A stretch of DNA of 64,000 nt from JAPKZH01 sp963715635 (GTDB lineage: Bacteria; Acidobacteriota; Aminicenantia; Aminicenantales; UBA4085). Each line of letters begins with the position of its first letter. The stretch's first letter is position 1. The notes beneath the pieces are model-generated. The model saw only the letters and a program-made list of their open reading frames with translations. It had not been told where the DNA came from and did not search any database. The stretch covers positions 558,001 through 622,000 of the forward strand of contig OY970261.1 in the NCBI GenBank assembly GCA_963715635.1, read 5' to 3'. Positions 8,258-16,877 of this stretch are shown piece after piece. The translations under genes and the position numbers were made by a program.

Positions 8258-10024
8258 ATGGCCAATCTGAGTCAGCATAAACACATCACCGATATTTCCG
8301 TCTTAATCGCCGGGAAGGCCGGCGACGGGGTGTTGTTCACCGGCAACGTGCTGGCCAAGATTCTCAAGCGGCAGGGTTGGGAGGTTGTCACCTGCCGTGA
8401 TTTCCCCTCGAATATCCGCGGCGAGGCGACAAGCTATATTGTCCGGGCGTCTCTCGATAGAGTCTACGGCCGCGGCGACTGCATCGAAGTCCTGCTCGCC
8501 TTTGACTGCCAAGCCGTGTTCAAGCATGTCCGGACGATTTCCAGGGGAGGGGTCGTTTTCTGTGACGGTGAAGGCGTGGGGGCCATGCCCGACCAGCTCA
8601 AAAAGGGCAAGACTTTCCACCGTTTCTTGCTCCGGCAGCTGGCCAAGGAAAATTTCGACCAGGAAATTTATAAGAACATGATCGCCCTGGGCGCACTCAG
8701 CTATGTCCTCGATTTGGATGCGCAGATCATTCAACAGATTATCGCCGAGATGTTCCTGAAGAGAAAGGGCCAGGAGATCGTCGATAAGAACATCCAGGCG
8801 TTGATGCTGGGCTGGACGAAGGCCGAAGAGATGATCTCCGGTACGGAATGCCACACCCTGGATCGGAGGCAGGACCAGGGCCGGCTCGTTCTCTCCGGCG
8901 ATGAAGCCATGGCCATGGGAGCATTGGCCGGCGGCTGCCGCTTTTTTGCCGCCTACCCGATCTGTCCGGCCTCTGAAATCTGGCAGTGGCTGGCGATCTA
9001 TCTCCCCCAGTTTAACGGGGCCGTGGTCCAGACCGAGGACGAGCTGGCCGCCATGAACATGGCCCTCGGCGCCGCCTATGCGGGCGCCCGGGCCATGACC
9101 TCCACCTCGGGGCCCGGCGCATCGCTGATGATGGAAGCTTTCAGCCTGGCGGGCATGGCGGAGATCCCCGTTGTCGTGGCTCACGTCCAGAGAGTCGGCC
9201 CGGCTACCGGGACGCCGACGAAGACCGAGCAGTCCGATATCACCCAGTGGATCTTCGGGTCGCACGGCGATTTCCCCAGGATCGTTCTGGCGCCGGGGAC
9301 CATCGAGGAATGTTTTGATTTTACGGTCAAGGCCTTCAACCTGGCCGAAAAATTTCAATGCCCCGTCATCCTCATGACAGAGCTGGACATGGGCCAGAAT
9401 CTGCGCACGGCGCGGGAGTTTCACTTTGACAAGATCGCCATCGATCGCGGCAAGCTTTTGAGCCAAGAGCAGCTTCTCCGCATCGAGAATTTCAAGAGGT
9501 ATGAATTCACGGCCGACGGCATTTCCCCGCGCGCTCTGCCCGGCATGAAGAACGGCCTCCACATGGTCGAGGGAAATGAACACAATGAACACGGGTACAG
9601 GGACGAGGACCCCGATCTTCGCATCCGCATGATGGACAAGCGGATGAAAAAACTCCGGGCCGCTTCTAAAAACCTGATCCCCTCGAAGGTCTGGGGAGAC
9701 TCCAAAGCGAAAATCGGGATCATCGGCACGGGCTCGACTCTGGGAGCGATCATCGAAGCCCAGGCCCAGCTCGCGGAAAAAAGAATCAAGACGAAATTCC
9801 TCCAACTGCGTACAATCTGGCCATTCCCCGTCAAAGAAGCGGAGACATTCCTGGACGGGTGCCGGCAGATGTTTGTCGTTGAGAATAACGCCTCCGGGCA
9901 GCTTAGCCAGCTGGTCAAAAGTCAGGTGGAGGGATGCCCGCGGCTCAGACATATCCTAAAATATTCTTCGGTCCCCTTTCGGCCGATGGACATCTCGGAA
10001 AAGATCCAGAGGGCACAGCGGTGA
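8258..10024 (+). CDS. korA: 2-oxoacid:ferredoxin oxidoreductase, fused gamma-alpha subunit
   Basis: Catalytic subunit of a CoA-dependent 2-oxoacid (probably 2-oxoglutarate) oxidoreductase that reduces ferredoxin. 588 residues from the ATG at 8258, chosen because AAGGA lies about 10 nt upstream and the 27 preceding codons lie in A+T-rich promoter-like sequence. Residues about 12-190 are the gamma domain (IAGKAGDGVLFTGNVLAKIL). The alpha domain follows from about 215, with FFAAYPICPASEI, VVQTEDELAAMNMALGA and TSTSGPGASLMMEA. GTPTKTEQSD is the typical next block. Its stop overlaps the korB GTG. Isobutyrate- or indolepyruvate-type substrates cannot be excluded. Confidence 0.9.
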   Translation: MANLSQHKHITDISVLIAGKAGDGVLFTGNVLAKILKRQGWEVVTCRDFPSNIRGEATSYIVRASLDRVYGRGDCIEVLLAFDCQAVFKHVRTISRGGVVFCDGEGVGAMPDQLKKGKTFHRFLLRQLAKENFDQEIYKNMIALGALSYVLDLDAQIIQQIIAEMFLKRKGQEIVDKNIQALMLGWTKAEEMISGTECHTLDRRQDQGRLVLSGDEAMAMGALAGGCRFFAAYPICPASEIWQWLAIYLPQFNGAVVQTEDELAAMNMALGAAYAGARAMTSTSGPGASLMMEAFSLAGMAEIPVVVAHVQRVGPATGTPTKTEQSDITQWIFGSHGDFPRIVLAPGTIEECFDFTVKAFNLAEKFQCPVILMTELDMGQNLRTAREFHFDKIAIDRGKLLSQEQLLRIENFKRYEFTADGISPRALPGMKNGLHMVEGNEHNEHGYRDEDPDLRIRMMDKRMKKLRAASKNLIPSKVWGDSKAKIGIIGTGSTLGAIIEAQAQLAEKRIKTKFLQLRTIWPFPVKEAETFLDGCRQMFVVENNASGQLSQLVKSQVEGCPRLRHILKYSSVPFRPMDISEKIQRAQR

Positions 10025-10881
10025 GAAAAAAAGAAGAATATCATTTGGAAAACCCGGCATGGTGCCGGGGCTGCGGGCTCTTCGGCGTTTTTGATGCCCT
10101 GAAGCGGGCGGCTGCCGCCCAGGATCTCGATCCCGAGCAGATGGTGGTGGTGACGGGGATCGGCTGCCATGGCCGGCTGAACAATTGTTTTCGGTGTTAC
10201 GGCTTTCATGGTCTGCACGGCCGCGTGCTTCCCGTCGCCGCGGGAATTAAGCTGAACAATCCTGGGCTTCTCGTCGTCGGCGTCAGCGGAGACGGGGATG
10301 CGTACTCCATCGGCCAGGGCCATTTCATCCATGCCGCCCGTCGGAACGTGGGAGTCCTTTACCTGGTCGCGGACAACCGCATCTATGGTCTGACCCAGGG
10401 CCAGGTTTCACCGACGACGGAGATGGGCTTTGTCTCGATTTCCACGCCCTATGGATCGAAGGAATCCCCGATCGACGGGCCGAGGCTCGCCCTCGCTGCC
10501 GGCGCGACATTTATCGGCCGCGGGTTTTCCGGCAATGTCGTCCACCTGGCCGGCCTTTTGGAAAAGGCGGTGAAGCACCGCGGGTTCGCCCTGGTCGAGG
10601 TCCTCAGCCCCTGTGTTTCCTATAATAAGATCAATACCTATGAATGGTTCAGGAAGAATATCTATATTCTGGAAGATGATGTGGGCTACCGTCCAAGCGA
10701 CAAAACCGAGGCCTGGAAAAGGCTTCAGGACCCTAAAAAGATCCCCATCGGCCTGATCTACCAGGAGACGAAGCCTCCCTTCGAGGAGCTCGTCCTTTCA
10801 GATCTTCACAGGCCGATCGCCCGAGAAACCCTTACGGTCGATGTCCCCCGGCTCGAAAAAATTATGGAAAAATTTCGGTAA
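10021..10881 (+). CDS. korB: 2-oxoacid:ferredoxin oxidoreductase, beta subunit
   Basis: Thiamine-diphosphate-binding partner of KorA. 286 residues from the GTG at 10021, which overlaps the korA stop (GTGA). Longer upstream starts would lie deep inside korA. The ENPAWCRGCG segment supplies Fe-S cysteines, with further cysteines in IGCHGRLNNCF and LSPCVSYNK. The TPP motif is GDGDAYSIGQGH...NRIYGLTQGQVSPTT. No separate ferredoxin (delta) subunit is adjacent, as is common for two-subunit KorAB types. Together the pair feeds reduced ferredoxin into anaerobic metabolism. Confidence 0.92.
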   Translation: MRKKEEYHLENPAWCRGCGLFGVFDALKRAAAAQDLDPEQMVVVTGIGCHGRLNNCFRCYGFHGLHGRVLPVAAGIKLNNPGLLVVGVSGDGDAYSIGQGHFIHAARRNVGVLYLVADNRIYGLTQGQVSPTTEMGFVSISTPYGSKESPIDGPRLALAAGATFIGRGFSGNVVHLAGLLEKAVKHRGFALVEVLSPCVSYNKINTYEWFRKNIYILEDDVGYRPSDKTEAWKRLQDPKKIPIGLIYQETKPPFEELVLSDLHRPIARETLTVDVPRLEKIMEKFR

Positions 10882-10968
10882 TGGCATTATAGTAAATGTT
10901 TAATCCCTTGATTTCCCCTCGACCGACCCGGCTCGAGAAGGAAGGAGAGGGATGAAAAGGAGTTTAAG

Positions 10969-11187
10969 ATGAAGGAAAAAGTCGAAGCGGCTTTGAATAA
11001 GATCCGGCCGTCCCTCATGGCCGACGGCGGAAACGTCGAGCTTGTCGGCGTGGACAACGGTGTGGTCAAGGTCAAGCTCACCGGCGCCTGCGGCGGATGT
11101 CCGATGTCCCAGATGACGCTAAAAATGGGCATCGAGAGAATCCTGAAGAAGGAAGTGCCGGAAATCAAAGAAGTCGTCGCAATATAG
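10969..11187 (+). CDS. NifU C-terminal-domain (Nfu-type) Fe-S carrier
   Basis: 72 residues forming a stand-alone Nfu domain: EAALNKIRPSLMADGGNVELV followed by the metal motif CGGCPMSQMTLKMGIERIL, where the two cysteines of C-x2-C bind a [4Fe-4S] cluster between two monomers. Strong RBS AAGGAG upstream. It lies between korAB and the NifS-like/IscU-like pair, so it probably passes clusters made nearby to targets such as KorAB or NadA. The start at 10969 is the only one giving the domain its usual beginning. Confidence 0.93.
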   Translation: MKEKVEAALNKIRPSLMADGGNVELVGVDNGVVKVKLTGACGGCPMSQMTLKMGIERILKKEVPEIKEVVAI

Positions 11188-11287
11188 ACGATCCATAGGC
11201 TATCCTTGCCTGGAACTTTGCGACGAAGCGATCGCCGAGGGCATCGCTGTCTGGCCATGACATAAGGATGGTTGATTGGGAACAAAC

Positions 11288-12469
11288 ATGAGAAGAGTTT
11301 ATTTCGATCATATCGCTGCCACCCCGCTTCAGCGCGAGGCTCTCCAGGCCATGCTCCCGTTCTTGAAGGAGCGCTTCGGGAACGCCCAGAGCTTGCACTC
11401 GGACGGACAGGCTGTGCTCGTGGCTGTGGATGAGGCTAGGCAGAAGGTCGCCCGTCTGATCAATGCTTCCGAGAGCGAGGTCTACTTCACATCCAGCGGG
11501 TCGGAATCGAACAATTTCGCCATCAAGGGCTTGGCCCAGGCCAATCGCAACCGCGGAAGCCATCTTGTCCTTTCGGCCGTCGAACATCTCTCGGTCCTGA
11601 ATTCGGCCAAGAGCCTGGAAAAACTCGGAATAACGTCCACGCTGGTTCCGGTTGATAAGACAGGAATGCTTCATCCGGAGGACGTGGAAAAGGCCATCAC
11701 CAAGGAGACAACCCTTGTTTCCGTGATGCTGGCCAACAGCGAAGTCGGGACGATCCAACCCGTCTTTGAAATCGCCAAGATCTGCAAGACCCGCAACGTG
11801 CTCTTTCATACCGATGCGGTGGCGGCCGTGGGAAATATCCCCGTGGACGTCCGGACATTGGGGGTCGATGCCCTCAGCCTGGCCGGCGACCAGTTTTACG
11901 GTCCCAAAGGCAGCGCCGCCCTCTTCCTGAAGAAAGGCGTCCGGATTCTGCCGTTCATCGACGGCGGGGTCCAGGAAGGCGGACGGAGGGGCGGTACGGA
12001 AAACGTGGCCGGGATTGTCGGTCTGGGAAAAGCGGCTGAGATCGCCCAGGTCAAAATGGCCGAGAGGTCGAATAAGGCCAAAATCCTTCGGGATAGGCTG
12101 ATCGATCAACTTCCCAATACGGTAGAGCATGTCATCCTCACCGGCCACAGGGAAGCGCGCCTCCCTCACCATGCCAGCTTCTGCATCGAGTTCATCGAGG
12201 GTGAGGGAATGCTTTTAAGCCTAGACATGAAGGGGATCGCGGCCTCGAGTGGGTCTGCCTGCACGTCAAAAGCCCTGAAGGCATCGCACGTCCTGCTGGC
12301 CATGGGCCTCGACCATGCCACGGCCCAGGGATCGCTCGTCTTCAGCTTCATTGAGGACAACACGGCCGAAGATATCGGTTATTTGCTCGAGGCGTTCCCG
12401 CCGATCATCGAACGGCTGCGAAAAATGTCTCCGCTCTATACAAAATTTCTGGAGGAGAAGGGGAAATGA
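11288..12469 (+). CDS. NifS/IscS-like protein lacking the PLP-binding lysine
   Basis: 393 residues from ATG 11288 (a TTG at 11276 in frame is the alternative). Fold and length match class V aminotransferase-type cysteine desulfurases. The persulfide cysteine is present in SSGSACTSKAL, as is the active-site histidine in VEHLSVL and the aspartate in FHTDAVA. However, the segment that in IscS reads SGHKIYGPKG reads LAGDQFYGPKG here, so the Schiff-base lysine is glutamine. Two other PLP contacts also differ (NNE to NSE, DATQ to DAVA). It may be a divergent sulfur-transfer protein or a pseudoenzyme rather than a standard desulfurase. The stop overlaps the IscU-like start (ATGA). Compare the minimal two-gene IscS/IscU-like systems described in anaerobes. 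Confidence 0.88.
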   Translation: MRRVYFDHIAATPLQREALQAMLPFLKERFGNAQSLHSDGQAVLVAVDEARQKVARLINASESEVYFTSSGSESNNFAIKGLAQANRNRGSHLVLSAVEHLSVLNSAKSLEKLGITSTLVPVDKTGMLHPEDVEKAITKETTLVSVMLANSEVGTIQPVFEIAKICKTRNVLFHTDAVAAVGNIPVDVRTLGVDALSLAGDQFYGPKGSAALFLKKGVRILPFIDGGVQEGGRRGGTENVAGIVGLGKAAEIAQVKMAERSNKAKILRDRLIDQLPNTVEHVILTGHREARLPHHASFCIEFIEGEGMLLSLDMKGIAASSGSACTSKALKASHVLLAMGLDHATAQGSLVFSFIEDNTAEDIGYLLEAFPPIIERLRKMSPLYTKFLEEKGK

Positions 12470-13059
12470 TTTACTCAGAAAAAGTGATGGACCATTTTCA
12501 GAACCCGCGCAACGTGGGTGTCATTAAGGATGCCGACGGCATCGGGGAGGTCGGCAACCCCGTCTGCGGGGATATGATGACCTTTTATATCAAGGTCAAG
12601 AACAACCGTCTGTCCGATGTCAAGTTCCAGACGTTCGGCTGCGGCGCGGCCATCGCCGTATCCAGCATGGTGTCTGAGATGGCTATGGGAAAGACGCTCG
12701 AAGAGGCGATGGCCATCACCAACGATAAGGTCGCAGAAATGCTGGGCGGCCTGCCGAAAAATAAGCTGCACTGCTCGAACCTGGGCGCGGACGCCCTCCA
12801 CAAAGCGATCGAGGATTACCAGGCAAAGCAAAAGCCCGGGGCGAAGGAAGCGGCCCCCGCGGCCGCGAAAAGCGCGGAAGAACAAGAAGGGGAGGCGGCG
12901 TGCTGCTGTCCCTACTGCGAAGGACCCCTGGAAGGAATGGAAGAGGTCTGCGCCTGCCACCACTGCGAGATCGAGCTTGAAGAATGCCCGGAGTGCGGGA
13001 AATATACGAACAAGGCAGAAGACACCTGTGTGAGCTGCGGCGCCAAGCTTCACAAGTAA
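12466..13059 (+). CDS. IscU-like Fe-S scaffold with C-terminal double zinc-ribbon
   Basis: Residues 1-125 are an IscU domain with the three ligand cysteines in GNPVCGD, FQTFGCGAA and KLHCSNL. The LPPVK chaperone-recognition motif of E. coli IscU is replaced by LPKNK, which fits the absence of hscAB here. A basic/alanine-rich linker (about 126-143) leads to a cysteine-rich tail with CCCPYC, CACHHC, CPEC and CVSC: four pairs, probably two zinc ribbons. The gene is coupled to the NifS-like gene by ATGA and followed 6 nt later by nadA, whose product needs a [4Fe-4S] cluster. The tail is not part of ordinary IscU; its role is unknown. Confidence 0.9.
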   Translation: MIYSEKVMDHFQNPRNVGVIKDADGIGEVGNPVCGDMMTFYIKVKNNRLSDVKFQTFGCGAAIAVSSMVSEMAMGKTLEEAMAITNDKVAEMLGGLPKNKLHCSNLGADALHKAIEDYQAKQKPGAKEAAPAAAKSAEEQEGEAACCCPYCEGPLEGMEEVCACHHCEIELEECPECGKYTNKAEDTCVSCGAKLHK

Positions 13060-13065
13060 TCCGCC

Positions 13066-13983
13066 ATGATCGAAGACCTGGACAAGGACTCGCTTTCCCA
13101 AAAGGTCCGCGAGCTCAAAAAAAAGAGGAATGCGATCATCCTGGCCCACAACTATCAGCTGGGCGAGGTCCAGGACGTGGCCGACTATATCGGGGATTCC
13201 CTGGAGTTGAGCCAGAAGGCGGCGGCCGTCGAGGAAGACGTGATCGTCTTCTGCGGCGTGCATTTTATGGCCGAGACGGCGTCCATCCTTTCTCCTCAAA
13301 AGACCGTCCTGCTGCCTGAGATCCATGCCGGCTGCCCCATGGCCGACATGATCACAGCGGTTGAACTCGTGGCCTGGAAACAGCGGTATCCGGGAAGGCC
13401 GGCTGTCTGCTATGTCAATACGTCGGCCGAGGTCAAGGCGGAGTGCGATGTTTGCTGCACATCGTCGAACGCCGTCAAAGTCGTGAACTCCGTCGAAGGC
13501 CGCGAGGTTCTTTTCGCCCCGGATAAAAATTTGGCTGCTTACGTCGCCCGCCAGGTCAGCAAGACCATCATTCCCTGGGATGGTTATTGCTATGTCCATA
13601 ACAACATCCTAGCCCGTGATGTCCGGGAGAAAAAAAAGATGTACCCGGAGGCCGAAGTCTGGGTCCATCCCGAATGCCGGCCGGAAGTCATCGATCTGGC
13701 CGATAAGGTCCTGTCCACGGGAAAAATGGTGAAGGAGGCCCGGCAGACCGAAAGCAAGGATGTGATCGTAGGCACGGAAGCGGGCATCATCTACAGGTTG
13801 AAAAAAGACAACCCGGCCAAGAATTTTTATCCCGCCCATGACCTGGCCTTTTGTGCCAACATGAAGAAAATCAACCTGAGAAAGGTCTATGCGGCATTGG
13901 AACAAATGATCTATCGCGTTCAGGTCCCTCAAGAGATCAGCGAGAGAGCCCGGGGGGCGATCGAAAAGATGGTCAGACTATAA
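13066..13983 (+). CDS. nadA: Quinolinate synthase
   Basis: [4Fe-4S] enzyme condensing iminoaspartate with dihydroxyacetone phosphate to quinolinate in NAD synthesis. 305 residues, the short thermophile/anaerobe type. The three cluster cysteines are C90 (HAGCPMAD), C204 (WVHPECRPEV) and C263 (AFCANMKK). Substrate-binding blocks ILAHNYQ, DYIGDSLELS and CYVNTSAEVKAECD are intact. It follows the NifS-like/IscU-like pair in one operon, which suggests cluster supply for NadA. No nadB or nadC appears in the window. Confidence 0.96.
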   Translation: MIEDLDKDSLSQKVRELKKKRNAIILAHNYQLGEVQDVADYIGDSLELSQKAAAVEEDVIVFCGVHFMAETASILSPQKTVLLPEIHAGCPMADMITAVELVAWKQRYPGRPAVCYVNTSAEVKAECDVCCTSSNAVKVVNSVEGREVLFAPDKNLAAYVARQVSKTIIPWDGYCYVHNNILARDVREKKKMYPEAEVWVHPECRPEVIDLADKVLSTGKMVKEARQTESKDVIVGTEAGIIYRLKKDNPAKNFYPAHDLAFCANMKKINLRKVYAALEQMIYRVQVPQEISERARGAIEKMVRL

Positions 13984-13994
13984 GGAGGTATCCC

Positions 13995-14498
13995 ATGAAA
14001 AAAATGACCGAAGAAAATCTCAAAAACGCGTTCGCCGGCGAAAGCCAGGCGCATATCAAGTATCTGGCATTTGCGGACAAGGCCCAGCAGGAAAATTGGC
14101 CGAACGTGGCCCGGCTCTTCCGCGCCAATTCCTACTCCGAGCAGGTGCATGCCACGAACCATCTGCGGACTCTGGACGGCGTCGGCAAGACGGCCGATAA
14201 CCTGACGGCCGCCGTGGGCGGAGAGAATTTCGAAGTGACCGAGATGTACGACGCCTATAAGGCCGTCGCCGAGCGGCAGGGTGAAAAGATGGCGCTCATG
14301 ATGTTCGAACGCGCCTTAAAAGCCGAGGAGGTCCATGCCGGCCTGTATAAAAAGGCCAAGGAGGCCCTGGCCAAAGGGAAAGACGTCGAGGCGACGCCGA
14401 TCCACGTCTGCTCGGTGTGCGGATTCACCATGGAAGGCAACGCTCCCGACAAATGCCCCGTCTGCGGAACGCCCAAAGAAAAATTTGTCAAATTCTAA
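13995..14498 (+). CDS. Rubrerythrin
   Basis: 167 residues from ATG 13995, set by the strong RBS AAGGAGGT. Residues 1-130 form the four-helix diiron domain with the first EXXH-type helix (FAGESQAHIKYLAF) and later YSEQVHATNH and ALKAEEVHAGLY. The C-terminal rubredoxin domain carries HVCSVCGFT and CPVCGTP, the four cysteines for one Fe. Reduces hydrogen peroxide in anaerobes with electrons from rubredoxin or NADH-linked reductases. An erythrin-like gene without rubredoxin follows after 38 nt. Confidence 0.96.
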   Translation: MKKMTEENLKNAFAGESQAHIKYLAFADKAQQENWPNVARLFRANSYSEQVHATNHLRTLDGVGKTADNLTAAVGGENFEVTEMYDAYKAVAERQGEKMALMMFERALKAEEVHAGLYKKAKEALAKGKDVEATPIHVCSVCGFTMEGNAPDKCPVCGTPKEKFVKF

Positions 14499-14536
14499 TT
14501 GATCGTTTTAGTCCCGCTTTGAAAGAGGAGCCGAAG

Positions 14537-15046
14537 ATGAGCTTGAACGCAACCTTAAAGCCCACCGAGATTCTGGCGATTGCCGTGAGGGCGGAAATCG
14601 ATGCGGCTTCGATCTATCGCAACCTTCAGGATCGCGTGAAAAATGAAGTCCTTTTACAGAAGTTGAAATTCCTGGCCCATGAAGAGGAGCGCCACCGCGC
14701 CCTACTAGAGAGGCTGTTTGCCGATCGGTTCCCCGGCCGGGAGCTGACGGTGCCGGACCGGTCGGACCTGCCCCTCAAGTCGGTTCCGATCGACGAGAAA
14801 TCCTCTGTGCTTGATTTGTTCAAGCTGGCTCTCCGGAAGGAAAAGCAGGCCGAAGAATTCTATAGAGACTCACGGGAGGCCATGGAGGATGCCCGGAGCC
14901 AAAAGATCCTCGAATACCTGAGCCGCGTCGAGAGAAGCCATTTCTTTATGATCAAATCGGAAATCGACCTGCTCCAAAAATTCCCTGATTATTACAACGT
15001 CGAAGATTTTCATGTGGCCCAGGACCTGTTCCACATCGGCCCTTGA
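14537..15046 (+). CDS. Ferritin-like (erythrin-type) diiron protein
   Basis: 169 residues from ATG 14537 (RBS GAGGAG). It carries a ferritin-like diiron pattern: AVRAEIDAASIYRNL with E, then LAHEEERHRALLERLF (E-x2-H), then ALRKEKQAEEFYRD and VERSHFFMIKSEID. There is no rubredoxin domain, so electrons must come from another protein, perhaps the neighbouring rubrerythrin. A clear paralogue is encoded at 24163-24648 on the other strand. A role in peroxide defence or iron handling is likely but not shown. Confidence 0.85.
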   Translation: MSLNATLKPTEILAIAVRAEIDAASIYRNLQDRVKNEVLLQKLKFLAHEEERHRALLERLFADRFPGRELTVPDRSDLPLKSVPIDEKSSVLDLFKLALRKEKQAEEFYRDSREAMEDARSQKILEYLSRVERSHFFMIKSEIDLLQKFPDYYNVEDFHVAQDLFHIGP

Positions 15047-15142
15047 AAAATCTGGAATAAGGAGAAAAAATTGTCTGGGTACCGAAGTTATTAACCCTAC
15101 CCCATCTGGAGAATTGGGCGGAAGAAACATGTCGGAGGACAT

Positions 15143-15802
15143 ATGGAAAAAGCTAAGGAGCGGGCCGTAAAAATAATAAGAATCCTGGAAAGAAAATACC
15201 CGAACAGCCGGACCGCCCTCCAATTTGAAACCCCCCTCGAGATCCTCATTTCGACGATTCTTTCCGCCCAATGCACGGATGAAAGGGTCAACAAAATCAC
15301 GCCCGGTCTTTTCAAAAAGTATCCGTCGGCCGAAGCTTTCGCCAAGGCCGACAAGGCCGAGCTCGAAATGGAGATCCGGCCGACTGGCTTTTTCCGGAAC
15401 AAAGCTAAAAGCATCATCGGCGCCACCCAGAAAATCGTGGGCGACTTCGGCGGCCGCGTCCCCGACACCATGGCCGAGCTCATCACGCTTCCCGGCGTGG
15501 CGCGCAAAACGGCCAATATCGTCCTTTCTTCGGGCTATGGAAAAGCCGAAGGGATCGCCGTTGACGTCCATGTCAAGCGCCTTTCGGGAAGATTGGGATT
15601 GAGCAAGCGGCAGGACCCTGAGAAGATCGAGCAGGACCTTCTGGCCATTGTCCCCAAGAAGTACTGGCTGGATTTCAACTACATGCTCGTCAACCACGGC
15701 CGGACCGTCTGCCAGGCCCGCAAGCCCAAATGCCCGGAATGCGCTCTGCGGCACCTCTGTCCTTCGGCCAAGCAATTTTATCCCGGCCACAAGATGAGAT
15801 GA
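15143..15802 (+). CDS. nth: Endonuclease III (DNA glycosylase/AP lyase)
   Basis: Removes oxidised pyrimidines and cleaves abasic sites. 219 residues with the helix-hairpin-helix LPGVARKTA carrying catalytic K122 and the catalytic aspartate D141 in VDVHVKR. The C-terminal [4Fe-4S] loop has the canonical spacing C-x6-C-x2-C-x5-C (CQARKPKCPECALRHLC). Its stop overlaps the amrS start codon (ATGA). Start ATG 15143 is preceded by GGAGGACAT. Confidence 0.96.
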   Translation: MEKAKERAVKIIRILERKYPNSRTALQFETPLEILISTILSAQCTDERVNKITPGLFKKYPSAEAFAKADKAELEMEIRPTGFFRNKAKSIIGATQKIVGDFGGRVPDTMAELITLPGVARKTANIVLSSGYGKAEGIAVDVHVKRLSGRLGLSKRQDPEKIEQDLLAIVPKKYWLDFNYMLVNHGRTVCQARKPKCPECALRHLCPSAKQFYPGHKMR

Positions 15803-16812
15803 TCAAAGACGCGATGCTTTATGAGCCGCTCGAGGGCGGCAAGGTGGTTTGCAATCTCTGCGCCCACCGCTGTCAGATCGCCCAGGGCAAGTGGGGAATT
15901 TGCGGCGTCAGGGAAAACCGCGAAGGAAAGCTCGTGACACACGCTTATGGCGAGGTGATCGCCGCCCACGTCGATCCCATCGAGAAAAAGCCGTTTTTCC
16001 ATTTTCTGCCAGGAACGACCTCTTTTTCCATCGCAACCGTAGGCTGTAATTTTCGCTGCCCCTTCTGCCAGAATTGGGAGATTTCTCAATCTTCAAAAAA
16101 GGATGCACCAGGCGAGCGCGGCTATAAGCTTTTGCCTCAGGATGTCGTCCGGGAAGCCCTGGACCGCGGCTGCCGCAGCATTTCCTATACATACACGGAG
16201 CCGACGATCTTTTTTGAATTTGCTTACGACACGGCCAAGCTCGCCAGGCAGGCCGGCCTGGGCAATAATTTCGTCACGAACGGGTTCATGACTGCCGAAG
16301 CGCTGGAAACCATTCAGCCCTACCTGAATGCCGCCAACGTGGACCTCAAGGCTTTCCGCGAGGAGACATATAAGAAAGTCTGCAAGGCACGGCTCCAGCC
16401 CGTCCTGGATTCTATCAAGTTGATGAGGACGCTCAGAATCTGGGTGGAAATCACGACGCTCGTCGTGCCCGGGATGAACGACAGCGAGGAGGAGCTCCAC
16501 GATATCGCACGCTTTATTGCCGGGGTCGACCGGGAAATCCCTTGGCATATCAGCCGTTTCCATCCGGATTATCAATACACCGAGGCACGGCCGACCCCCC
16601 TCGACACATTGCGCAAGGCTTTGGCGATCGGGAAAAAAGAGGGGCTACACTATGTTTATGTCGGGAATGTTATGGGGGAGGGCGATTTCAGCCTTTGCCC
16701 CAACTGCCAGAAGCCCCTGATCAAGCGGCACGGTTTCTGGGTGGATGAGAACAAAATCAAAGACGGCAAGTGCCCCTTCTGCCAGACCCCCATTTCAGGA
16801 GTCTTTTCATAA
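15799..16812 (+). CDS. amrS: AmrS-type radical SAM protein
   Basis: 337 residues from the ATG overlapping the nth stop; a longer in-frame start inside nth is unlikely. The radical SAM cluster motif is CNFRCPFCQN (C-x3-C-x2-C). An N-terminal Cys-rich segment (CNLCAHRCQIAQGKWGICGV) and a C-terminal ribbon (LCPNCQKP and CPFCQTP) match the AmmeMemoRadiSam family AmrS. The partner proteins AmrA/AmrB are not in this window, so the substrate here cannot be judged. EPTIFFEF and HISRFHPDY are family blocks. Confidence 0.92.
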   Translation: MIKDAMLYEPLEGGKVVCNLCAHRCQIAQGKWGICGVRENREGKLVTHAYGEVIAAHVDPIEKKPFFHFLPGTTSFSIATVGCNFRCPFCQNWEISQSSKKDAPGERGYKLLPQDVVREALDRGCRSISYTYTEPTIFFEFAYDTAKLARQAGLGNNFVTNGFMTAEALETIQPYLNAANVDLKAFREETYKKVCKARLQPVLDSIKLMRTLRIWVEITTLVVPGMNDSEEELHDIARFIAGVDREIPWHISRFHPDYQYTEARPTPLDTLRKALAIGKKEGLHYVYVGNVMGEGDFSLCPNCQKPLIKRHGFWVDENKIKDGKCPFCQTPISGVFS

Positions 16813-16836
16813 TTCTGCCATAGCAAAGATCTTGAC

Positions 16837-16866
16837 TTGGCAACGGCCCTATTTTTCTGAGATAAT
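16837..16866 (+). promoter_or_regulatory. Sigma-70-type promoter for archease gene
   Basis: TTGGCA at 16837-16842, 18-nt spacer, GATAAT at 16861-16866. Start of transcription near 16873 would leave only about 5 nt before the ATG at 16878, with no Shine-Dalgarno sequence. Confidence 0.5.
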
Positions 16867-16877
16867 GAGACTGCAAA

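Noticed and set aside
8303..9952. 549-codon open frame antisense to korA
   Set aside because: It lies wholly opposite a well-conserved gene, shows low-complexity composition and has no family features; long antisense frames are expected at this G+C content.
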